From Bacteroidetes bacterium 4572_112 (lineage in GTDB: Bacteria > Bacteroidota > Bacteroidia > Bacteroidales > UBA1556): a DNA stretch of 8,382 nt. Shown one piece after another: positions 1 to 5,738 of the stretch (position 1 is the stretch's first letter; each line of letters begins with the position of its first letter). Where the stretch lies: the NCBI GenBank assembly GCA_002254285.1, contig NIUZ01000186.1, forward strand, positions 1 through 8,382. The letters run 5' to 3'. The notes below the pieces were generated by a model. The model saw nothing but the letters and a program-made list of their open reading frames with translations. It did no database searches and was not told where the DNA came from. The translations under genes were made by a program, and so were the position numbers.

Positions 1-1247
1 TGTTTTTTACTGAAACTCTATATCCTCACTTTCATGAGCATCCTCCTTTGGCAATGGCTTTACAAAGTATATTTTTCAGACTATTTGGCGATAGTATTTA
101 TATAGAAAGACTGTATTCTGTTGGCACATTTGCTATTACAGCCTTTATTATTAATAAAATATGGAAGCTTATTACTCCTCAAGAACATAAGCAATTAGCA
201 TGGTTACCACTATTATTTACAGCTTTAATTCCACTTATTACGTGGTCGGCAACAAATAATATGCTCGAAAACACAATGATGATTTTTACACTTTTGGCAA
301 CATTATTCATTATAAAAAGCACCGAATCACACAGAATAATCAATATCAAGCTTGCCGGATTCATGCTTGCCTTAGGGGTTCTATCCAAAGGGCTTGTTGC
401 ATTATATCCGCTATCATTATTATTTTGGATATTGATATTTAAACGTAATATTAGTATTAAGCAGTTTTTTACTGATACTGTAATTCTTACAATTGGATTA
501 GTAATTCCATTTATTCTTCTGTTTCTTTTTGTTCCAGAAAGTTATGATAGTTTATTGGCATATTTCAACAAACAAGTTGTTGGCAGCATACAGAATGTAC
601 AAACTGTGGATAGTAGATTTTGGATTCTTGTAAAGCTTATTTCAGAGCATATAACAATTGGAGTTATCATATTATTGATATATGTATTTACTCGAAAATC
701 GAAAGTCGGAAAATCTAATAATGGCTGGGCATATGCCATTATTGCATTGGCATTTTCGGGAGTATTACCAATTATGATAAGTATGAAACAAAGTGGCTTT
801 TACATACTTTCTACTTTCCCTTTATTTGCCATAGCTTTGAGTTTACTAATAGCCCCTCGAGTATTATTACTAACCAATAAAATAGATATTAAATCCAAGG
901 GATTCAAGATTTTCAGAACAGTAAGCTATTCTTTATTAGCCATTAGCATACTTTTGGTTGGAATGCAAATTGGAAAATATGGAAGAGATAAGGATAGGCT
1001 AGAAGATATTTATTCTATTATTGAAGTAGTGCCAAAGGGAAGTACAATTTCCATAGCGAACTATATATATGGCGAATGGTCTATTCACGCATATTTTTAC
1101 CGTTATGCAAATATTAGTTTGGAAACTAAAATGCCTTATGAACAGCAATTTCTTTTATTCAGAACAAATAGTAAAAACGAAATTCCTGCTAACTATATTA
1201 AACAGGATATGGGGTTAAAAGAGTTTATTCTATTAAAGAGGAAATAG
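1..1247 (+). CDS. GT-C membrane glycosyltransferase, ArnT/PMT-like (5' end outside window)
   Basis: The frame is open from the left edge (first whole codon at 3) to the TAA at 1245-1247, so this is the C-terminal part of a longer protein. A TTG at 48-50 could be read as a start, but in-frame residues just before it include HEHPPL, which matches the conserved HPPL segment of ArnT/PMT-type enzymes, so the true start lies upstream. Next comes a FRLFG...ERLYS segment, again typical of the family, then many hydrophobic spans, an LSKG segment near 126-129 (counting from the first whole codon) and a KQSGFYILSTFPLFA segment that resembles the family's 'K..Y.LP..P' region. Such enzymes sit in the cytoplasmic membrane and move a sugar from a polyprenyl-phosphate carrier to lipid, protein or glycan. 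The catalytic acidic residues near the N-terminus are outside the window, and the acceptor cannot be inferred. The 3' end faces the convergent SRPBCC gene. Confidence 0.82.
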   Translation, partial: FFTETLYPHFHEHPPLAMALQSIFFRLFGDSIYIERLYSVGTFAITAFIINKIWKLITPQEHKQLAWLPLLFTALIPLITWSATNNMLENTMMIFTLLATLFIIKSTESHRIINIKLAGFMLALGVLSKGLVALYPLSLLFWILIFKRNISIKQFFTDTVILTIGLVIPFILLFLFVPESYDSLLAYFNKQVVGSIQNVQTVDSRFWILVKLISEHITIGVIILLIYVFTRKSKVGKSNNGWAYAIIALAFSGVLPIMISMKQSGFYILSTFPLFAIALSLLIAPRVLLLTNKIDIKSKGFKIFRTVSYSLLAISILLVGMQIGKYGRDKDRLEDIYSIIEVVPKGSTISIANYIYGEWSIHAYFYRYANISLETKMPYEQQFLLFRTNSKNEIPANYIKQDMGLKEFILLKRK

Positions 1248-1314
1248 TTTAGTTGACAAATTGTTTAACTGAAAGTAGAAATAATAAGCAATACTTAATC
1301 CTTTAGAACACCTC

Positions 1315-1379
1315 AAGGCGAATTCACTATTCCTCCTTCGCATTCGCCTTCTCCTTTTTCCTTTTTCCTTCTTCTTTAA
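1315..1379 (+). terminator. Possible terminator for the glycosyltransferase gene
   Basis: A perfect 9-bp inverted repeat, AAGGCGAAT (1315-1323) and ATTCGCCTT (1342-1350), encloses an 18-nt loop. On the plus strand it is followed by a pyrimidine-rich tract with two T5 runs, up to about 1379. It lies 68 nt after the glycosyltransferase stop, between convergent genes, where a terminator is expected. The long loop and the interrupted T-tract make it weaker than a textbook intrinsic terminator. On the minus strand no T-run follows the stem. The stem is made from units of the heptad repeat at the same place, so it may be a by-product of that repeat. Confidence 0.4.
1319..1374 (-). repeat. Degenerate 7-bp tandem repeat, eight units
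   Basis: Read on the minus strand from 1374, the spacer divides into eight consecutive heptads: GAAGAAG, GAAAAAG, GAAAAAG, GAGAAGG, CGAATGC, GAAGGAG, GAATAGT, GAATTCG. Six of eight begin with GAA. It begins 8 nt after the stop codon of the minus-strand SRPBCC gene. Two units are identical and the others have diverged, so this is an old or fast-changing array. From memory, degenerate heptad arrays of this kind (GAATxxx, GGAAAAA) occur in Bacteroidota intergenic regions; I know of no function for them. Confidence 0.6.
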
Positions 1380-1382
1380 TAA

Positions 1383-1763
1383 TTACTCATCATAGAATTC
1401 CATAAGGCGATCCATATATACTTCATTCCAGCCGCCTACTATATCATCATAATCTTCATCAGGGATATTTGTATGGCGAAGTTCTAATGAGGTATTACTT
1501 TTATTTTCATGCAATATAAATGTAACAATCGAATCTTCGTCTTGCTCACCAAAATACCACTGCTGTACAATTCTTTTGTCAGGAATAAGTTCAATAATTT
1601 TTCCTTGAATACTACCTTCAAACATTGAAAATTCAGCTCCCTCTTCGGCAATAAACTTAGTTTCCTCTCCCGACCACAAATGTATTGTTAATGGAGTAGT
1701 AAGTCCAAGATATACCTGATCAGGCGTTGTTCTTATCGTATAATATTTTTTATAGTCTTTCAT
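1383..1763 (-). CDS. AHSA1/SRPBCC (START-like) domain protein
   Basis: This 126-residue protein is a single small domain of the AHSA1 (Aha1 C-terminal-like) group of the SRPBCC helix-grip fold. Visible landmarks are the N-terminal strand with TTPDQVYLGLT (12-22), the WSGEE turn (30-34), the strand pair around FSMFEGSIQGKIIEL (46-59), the PDKRIVQQW strand (61-69), an ELRHTNIP strand (94-101), and the C-terminal helix starting at GW (111-112). The length is normal for a stand-alone domain. The fold forms a deep hydrophobic cavity. Members bind lipids or other small hydrophobic molecules, or contact Hsp90 in eukaryotes, and the ligand of the bacterial stand-alone forms is mostly unknown, so I give no specific function. 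The start ATG (1763-1761) shares one base with the TAA of trmH (TAATG), and a purine-rich AAGAAGAG lies just upstream, suggesting translational coupling. The gene is probably co-transcribed from trmH. No T-run hairpin follows its stop. Confidence 0.85.
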   Translation of the reverse strand: MKDYKKYYTIRTTPDQVYLGLTTPLTIHLWSGEETKFIAEEGAEFSMFEGSIQGKIIELIPDKRIVQQWYFGEQDEDSIVTFILHENKSNTSLELRHTNIPDEDYDDIVGGWNEVYMDRLMEFYDE

Positions 1764-2452
1764 TATTTCTCTTCTTTTTTAAGATATTCTTCTATAATTA
1801 GATCCGACATTTTTATTACAGCTTTCGCCCAGTTGATATGTATATCCACTTGCTCCTCTTCGGTGAGTTGCCAATCGATATCCGATTTGCGAATTTTCTC
1901 ACTCAAATGAAACATACTTAATGCTGCCGAAACTGAGATATTGAAACTCTCGGTAAAGCCATACATTGGAATCTTAACATAAGCATCGGCATTCTCCATT
2001 GCTATATCAGAAAGTCCATCGAGCTCTGTACCAAATACCAAAGCAGTTTTCTGATCCAAAGGCAGTTCATCAAGCATTACATCTTTTTCGTGGGGAGTAG
2101 TTGCTACTATTCTGTATCCATCAGCACGAAGTTTATCAAAACAAGCAGTGGTATTATCCTCCGCTTTATTATACTTATACATATTCAGCCACTTGGATGA
2201 ACCCATTGCCACCTCCTCGCTTAAAGTATACCTATTCGAATTTTCAATAATATGTACATCTTGTACTCCAAACAAATCGCAGGAGCGAAGTACAGCACTT
2301 GCATTATGAGGTTGATAAATATTCTCAAGAACCACCGTCAGTTGCCTTGTGCGATTCAAGATATTTTTCTCAAAAAGATTCTTTTTATTATCAGAAATAA
2401 AACCAAAAAGATAGTCTCTTAATTTCTTTTTATCATCAATACTATTGCTCAT
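1763..2452 (-). CDS. trmH: TrmH-type tRNA (guanosine-2'-O)-methyltransferase (SPOUT)
   Basis: This 229-residue protein is of the TrmH/SpoU class of SPOUT methyltransferases, which put a 2'-O-methyl group on RNA ribose using S-adenosylmethionine and act as dimers with a knotted cofactor site. All three signature motifs are present: motif 1 PHNASAVLRS, with Asn50 and the catalytic-type Arg56; motif 2 ALVFGTELDGLS (137-148), with Gly141 and Glu143; motif 3 IPMYGFTESFNISVSAAL (161-178), with Ser169, Asn171 and Ser173. The TVVLENIYQPHN lead-in (39-50) and the 229-residue length match E. coli TrmH, which makes Gm18 in the D-loop of tRNAs; RlmB- and TrmL-type enzymes differ in their extra domain or length. 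A C-terminal helical tail (200-229) fits the TrmH tRNA-binding extension, although its sequence differs. The ATG at 2452-2450 lies just beyond the HU terminator. I see no clear promoter, so expression may come from terminator read-through or an atypical promoter. The SRPBCC gene overlaps its stop. Confidence 0.88.
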   Translation of the reverse strand: MSNSIDDKKKLRDYLFGFISDNKKNLFEKNILNRTRQLTVVLENIYQPHNASAVLRSCDLFGVQDVHIIENSNRYTLSEEVAMGSSKWLNMYKYNKAEDNTTACFDKLRADGYRIVATTPHEKDVMLDELPLDQKTALVFGTELDGLSDIAMENADAYVKIPMYGFTESFNISVSAALSMFHLSEKIRKSDIDWQLTEEEQVDIHINWAKAVIKMSDLIIEEYLKKEEK

Positions 2453-2466
2453 AATTTAATGGGGTT

Positions 2467-2500
2467 AAAAAAAGCCTTAATCGTAAAACGAAAAAGGCTT
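2467..2500 (-). terminator. Intrinsic terminator of the HU gene
   Basis: Read on the minus strand, AAGCCTT (2500-2494) pairs with AAGGCTT (2478-2472). An inner TCGT/ACGA stem (2491-2488 with 2484-2481) closes a TTT loop across an AA/AA-type internal bulge. The right arm runs into seven consecutive T (2473-2467). It lies 22 nt after the HU stop and ends 14 nt before the trmH start codon. The plus-strand reading has no T-run, so it works for the minus strand only. This is a typical Rho-independent terminator and isolates HU from trmH. Confidence 0.85.
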
Positions 2501-2522
2501 AATAAATTTCTTTTGAAGTAAA

Positions 2523-2786
2523 TTATAGAGCTAGATCAGAACCTGCCTTAAATTTAACAACTTTTTTAGCTGGGATTTGAATAGCAGCACCAGTCTTAGG
2601 GTTACGACCTGTACGAGCAGCTCTTTCGTTTACAGAAAAAGAACCAAATCCTACTAAAGCAACTCTATCACCACCTTGAAGTGCGCCAGTTGTAGCTCCG
2701 ATAAATGCTTCTAATGCTTTCTTTGAATCTGCTTTGTTTAGACCTGACTTCTCAGCCATTGCGTCAATTAATTGTGTTTTGTTCAT
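2523..2786 (-). CDS. hup: HU-family DNA-binding protein
   Basis: This 87-residue histone-like protein is essentially full length for HU (about 90 residues). It starts MNKTQLIDAMAEKSGL, the usual HU helix 1, followed by the second helix (SKKALEAFIGATTGAL, 21-36), the GGDRVALVGFGSF turn (38-50), and the DNA-contacting beta-arm ending RTGRNPKTG (58-66), with Pro63 at the position that intercalates between base pairs to bend DNA. The last helix is KVVKFKAGSDLAL. HU dimers coat and bend the nucleoid DNA and help replication, repair and transcription. It could also be an IHF-type paralogue, but the sequence is closer to HU. The gene has its own promoter (2825-2854) and a strong terminator (2467-2500), so it is monocistronic, as expected for an abundant protein. 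Confidence 0.96.
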   Translation of the reverse strand: MNKTQLIDAMAEKSGLNKADSKKALEAFIGATTGALQGGDRVALVGFGSFSVNERAARTGRNPKTGAAIQIPAKKVVKFKAGSDLAL

Positions 2787-2824
2787 CTTGAATATTTTTT
2801 ATATGATTATTATAATATATACCA

Positions 2825-2854
2825 CAAATATAATAGAATATTTGAAACAAACAA
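2825..2854 (-). promoter_or_regulatory. Promoter of the HU gene (Bacteroidota type)
   Basis: On the minus strand, TTG (2854-2852) is followed by 19 nt and then TATATTTG (2832-2825). This fits the Bacteroidota housekeeping promoter, with a -33 TTG/TTTG and a -7 TAnnTTTG. A second TTTG overlaps at 2851-2848. The start of transcription should lie around 2818, giving an untranslated leader of about 30 nt before the ATG at 2786. Further upstream, 2904-2920 contains an A/T-only hairpin (AATAAT, 5 nt, ATTATT) of no clear role. Confidence 0.72.
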
Positions 2855-3000
2855 GCCTAAACTCAACAAAATCACAACATACTCACTATAAAGAGTTTCG
2901 GAAAATAATCGATAATTATTCAATTGTTAATAAGTATATGGCTAAAGAAACGCCTTTTTCAATGCAAAACATCAACAATATCAATGCTTTTAGAGCTTAT

Positions 3001-3948
3001 TTAAGCCCATTTCCATTCGTTATTAATTGAAAAACCTCTTAAGAAATCACCAACAGCCATACGTTTTTTCGATTGTAGTTGAAGCATATGCACCTTAAGC
3101 CTTCCATCAGCGAAACCAATATAAAACTCTTTTTTGCCATCTGTATATATAGCTCCAGCTTCAGATTTTGTATCTATTTTTTCAGTTTTAAAAATCTTCA
3201 TTGTTAGCTCCTCTCCTTCTGGAGAAATAATTTTAAGGAAAGATGCAGGGTATGGGCTCAGTCCTCTAATAAGATTATAGGCTTTAGATATACCAATATT
3301 TACAGGAATTCGGCAATCATCTTTAAATATTTTTGGAGCCGGGCGAAGTTCCACATCTTTGGCAGCCTCTTCTTGCGGAAGAAGGTCTATTTTATCCTCC
3401 TCAATCATATCAACAGTATCAACAACTATACTTTCGCTCATAAGCATTAGTCTATCGTGTAAGTCACCAACATCATCGGTATCCTTTATATCACATTTAC
3501 GCTGGAGAATAATCTTTCCTGTATCAATTTTTTCATCAATCATAAAGGTTGTAAGTCCACTTTCCTTATCACCATTAATAATAGCATAATTGATTGGCGC
3601 TGCACCACGGTATTGTGGCAATAACGAACCATGAATATTAAATGTACCACGGCTAGGAATCTCCCATACCACCTTAGGCAACATACGGAAAGCTACCACC
3701 ACAAATACATCTGCATTCATAGCCTTTAAGCTAGCGACAAATTCCTCATCGCGGAGTTTATTTGGTTGCAGCACTTTTATTCCTTGCTCCACAGCATATT
3801 CCTTTACAGCACTTGCACGCAATTTCTTGCCTCGTCCAGCAGGCTTATCCTCTACCGTAACAACTCCTACCACATTATGTTTGCTATTAACCAAAGCCCT
3901 GAGTGATGCTACTGCAAACTCCGGCGTTCCCATAAATACTATGTTCAT
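3001..3948 (-). CDS. fmt: Methionyl-tRNA formyltransferase
   Basis: The product moves a formyl group from 10-formyltetrahydrofolate to methionyl-initiator tRNA in the cytoplasm, making fMet-tRNA for translation start. It has 315 residues, the same as E. coli Fmt. The N-terminal domain starts MNIVFMGTPEFAVASL, the usual Fmt opening. The tRNA-contacting loop DKPAGRGKKL (34-43) is present. The catalytic segment FNIHGSLLPQYRGAAPI (103-119) has Asn104 and His106, and Asp142 sits in IDTGKIIL (141-148); these correspond to Asn106, His108 and Asp144 of the E. coli enzyme. The C-terminal tRNA-binding domain begins near 205 (APKIFKDDCRI) and includes IRGLSPYPAS (227-236). The ATG at 3948 is the only sensible start. 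No TAnnTTTG box lies in the 52-nt spacer upstream, which is mostly heptad repeat, so the gene is probably transcribed together with the GNAT and kinase genes. No deformylase gene (def) is next to it. Confidence 0.97.
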   Translation of the reverse strand: MNIVFMGTPEFAVASLRALVNSKHNVVGVVTVEDKPAGRGKKLRASAVKEYAVEQGIKVLQPNKLRDEEFVASLKAMNADVFVVVAFRMLPKVVWEIPSRGTFNIHGSLLPQYRGAAPINYAIINGDKESGLTTFMIDEKIDTGKIILQRKCDIKDTDDVGDLHDRLMLMSESIVVDTVDMIEEDKIDLLPQEEAAKDVELRPAPKIFKDDCRIPVNIGISKAYNLIRGLSPYPASFLKIISPEGEELTMKIFKTEKIDTKSEAGAIYTDGKKEFYIGFADGRLKVHMLQLQSKKRMAVGDFLRGFSINNEWKWA

Positions 3949-3962
3949 ATTATTGATATTTA

Positions 3963-3997
3963 TTAATTGTTAATGTTTAATTCTTAATTCCCAATTC
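3963..3997 (-). repeat. Degenerate 7-bp tandem repeat, five units
   Basis: Read on the minus strand from 3997, the spacer divides into GAATTGG, GAATTAA, GAATTAA, ACATTAA, CAATTAA. It fills most of the 52 nt between the GNAT stop (4003-4001) and the fmt start (3948). The strand sense and the GAAT opening are those of the last two units in the array at 1319-1374 (GAATAGT, GAATTCG). The second and third units are identical. As the fmt translation-initiation region lies just downstream, changes in unit number could alter spacing or mRNA structure there, though this is only a suggestion. Confidence 0.6.
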
Positions 3998-4000
3998 CCC

Positions 4001-4471
4001 CTATCTTCTACAAACAGCCAAGCCAAGGGCTTTCTCCATTATATCAGGAGCTTCGTATTCCATAGGATAATGTGGAATACCGCCTTCCATAAATTTGCTA
4101 CCACAGATTATGAAACCTGCTTGCTTATAAAAATTCACGGCATATTCTTGAGAGTTGAGCATAATACGTTTTTTGAGGGGACGCACATCATTTAGCATAT
4201 AGCGCATTATATCGCGGCCAAGGCCTTTACCCCTCGCCACTTTAAGAAATGCAAATCGCTCAAATTTAATTACATCATCAACTATACGATATCTAGCCGT
4301 ACCAACTGCTTTGCGTCGATAATAAATTAAGAAATGTGTACAATCCTCTTCAAATTCCAATTCTATTCCTGCAGGCACTTTTTGTTCATCAACAAATACC
4401 TCCATACGTATATCCACAGCAATTTTATGTAGCTCTTGATTATCGTATTCAAACTTTACAATTTTACCCAT
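4001..4471 (-). CDS. GNAT-family N-acetyltransferase
   Basis: This 156-residue single-domain protein of the Gcn5-related N-acetyltransferase superfamily transfers an acetyl group from acetyl-CoA to an amine. Landmarks in order: the IRMEVFVDEQKVP segment (21-33), common in ElaA/YjcF-like GNATs; the core strand AVGTARYRI (55-63); ERFAFLKVARGKGLG (71-85), whose R80-G-K-G-L-G85 is the acetyl-CoA pyrophosphate loop; LNSQEYAVNFYKQAGF (105-120), the usual motif B; and FMEGGIPHYPM (127-137), typical of this subgroup. The substrate cannot be deduced. The start codon lies inside the end of the kinase gene: ATGGGTAA contains both the GNAT ATG and the kinase TAA (8-nt overlap), so translation is probably coupled to the kinase. 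fmt follows after 52 nt. The last residues (LAVCRR) may be loosely conserved. Confidence 0.9.
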   Translation of the reverse strand: MGKIVKFEYDNQELHKIAVDIRMEVFVDEQKVPAGIELEFEEDCTHFLIYYRRKAVGTARYRIVDDVIKFERFAFLKVARGKGLGRDIMRYMLNDVRPLKKRIMLNSQEYAVNFYKQAGFIICGSKFMEGGIPHYPMEYEAPDIMEKALGLAVCRR

Positions 4472-5738
4472 TATTTCTATATAATTCTATTATAAAAATT
4501 GTTCCTTTTCCCAATTCTGATTCAAAACTAATTTTGCCATCGCTATTATTCACAATATTTTTTACCATGGCTAGTCCCAAGCCCGAGCCTTTGGTTTTAG
4601 TGGTGAAATTAGGAACAAAAATCTTATCTCTCATATCCTCGTCAATACCATGTCCATTATCCCTAAAGGCAATAATAACCTTGGTATCTGTGGTTTTTAC
4701 ATCAATTGATATTATAAGTTTTTGATCAGGAATTTTAGCTTGCAGACTATTCTTAATCAGATTATTGAACACTCTAAGCCACTGATTTTTATCTATAAAT
4801 AGCTGCAAATCATTTTCTATACTAAGCTCAATACTTACATTAGAATAATCCTTATAAATATCCACAGCAGTATTGATTATGGATGCAAAGTCATGCAATT
4901 GTTTGGTCGATTTAGGCATATTTGCAAAATCAGAAAATGCAGTAGCAATATTAGTTAGAGTATCAATTTGCTCCACAAGAGTATTTGCTAATGCTTGAAG
5001 TTTATCTTTATTATCAGTAGCATTTTCGTCAAAGGAATACATCATATATTGCACAGAAAGTTTCATTGGAGTAAGCGGATTCTTTATCTCATGAGCAACC
5101 TGCTTGGCCATCTCGCGCCATGCTGTTTCGCGCTCACTTTTAGCTAGTCGCTCACTACTTAGTGCTAATGCATCAATCATACGGTTATACTCCGACACCA
5201 AAGCTTCAATTTCCTCTATTCCATGCCACTCAATCTTTGTATTATCCTTGCCTACACTTACTAATTGCAGTTTTTCTTTTAGCATAATTAATGGGCGAGA
5301 TATATACTTACTTACAAACAAAATTGTAAGAATAGCAACCACTATTATCAAAATATAAACATTCATAAGTGCCATTAGTAGAGTGGATATTTCGCTCCTA
5401 AGCACCTCCTCACGGGCAAAATATGGTAAATTCAGAAAAGCAATTATCTCTCCTTCCGAATTATGAAATGGCATATATGCCGATGAGAATAGCATATTTC
5501 CAATATTTTCTCTATCGATAAATATACTTTGATGATCGAGTTTAAGATCTTTAAGCGCAACAGGATTTATAAGCTCCGACATAAGTTTACGGTCAAATAC
5601 CTCGTATCGGGTACTAGATAGCAGCTTACCGTTCAACTGATAGATATTGATATCGGTATCGAATACCTTGGCAAATTTCTGAAGTAAGGATTGCAAATAA
5701 TCAGGATCAACCTTGGTAAGATCATTTTCAGAAGCCAA
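4464..5738 (-). CDS. NtrY-like sensor histidine kinase, C-terminal half (frame-separated)
   Basis: This reading frame encodes the signalling half of a two-component sensor kinase. Counting from the TTG at 5738: a sensor-like region with TDINIYQLNGKLL (28-40) and AFLNLPYF (100-107), a membrane span at about 118-145, a HAMP linker (about 146-200), the phospho-acceptor H-box AHEIKNPLTP with His216, the N-box around Asn326 and Asn330, the G1 box DNGHG (360-364), an F-box at 374 and the G2 box GSGLGL (384-389). All ATP-binding and phosphorylation motifs are intact. The kinase would autophosphorylate His216 and pass the phosphate to a response regulator, which is not in this window. The TTG start is not convincing: the frame is open back to a TAA at 5756-5754, and residues upstream (KFEHK) continue the family sequence. 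It looks like the second half of the gene at 5633-8014, cut off by a frame break. Alone it could start at an ATG such as 5582, with a truncated sensor. The GNAT gene overlaps its end by 8 nt. Confidence 0.88.
   Translation of the reverse strand: MASENDLTKVDPDYLQSLLQKFAKVFDTDINIYQLNGKLLSSTRYEVFDRKLMSELINPVALKDLKLDHQSIFIDRENIGNMLFSSAYMPFHNSEGEIIAFLNLPYFAREEVLRSEISTLLMALMNVYILIIVVAILTILFVSKYISRPLIMLKEKLQLVSVGKDNTKIEWHGIEEIEALVSEYNRMIDALALSSERLAKSERETAWREMAKQVAHEIKNPLTPMKLSVQYMMYSFDENATDNKDKLQALANTLVEQIDTLTNIATAFSDFANMPKSTKQLHDFASIINTAVDIYKDYSNVSIELSIENDLQLFIDKNQWLRVFNNLIKNSLQAKIPDQKLIISIDVKTTDTKVIIAFRDNGHGIDEDMRDKIFVPNFTTKTKGSGLGLAMVKNIVNNSDGKISFESELGKGTIFIIELYRNNG

Noticed and set aside
2904..2920. 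AATAAT/ATTATT hairpin upstream of the HU promoter as a terminator for fmt
   Set aside because: Only A/T pairs, a 6-bp stem and no T-run in the fmt direction; too weak to call. I found no clear terminator after fmt.
2734..3030. 98-codon plus-strand open frame across the HU 5' end and upstream spacer
   Set aside because: It overlaps the HU start and the fmt 3' end antisense, has no family-like sequence, and is best explained by chance in A+T-rich DNA; the spacer holds the HU promoter.
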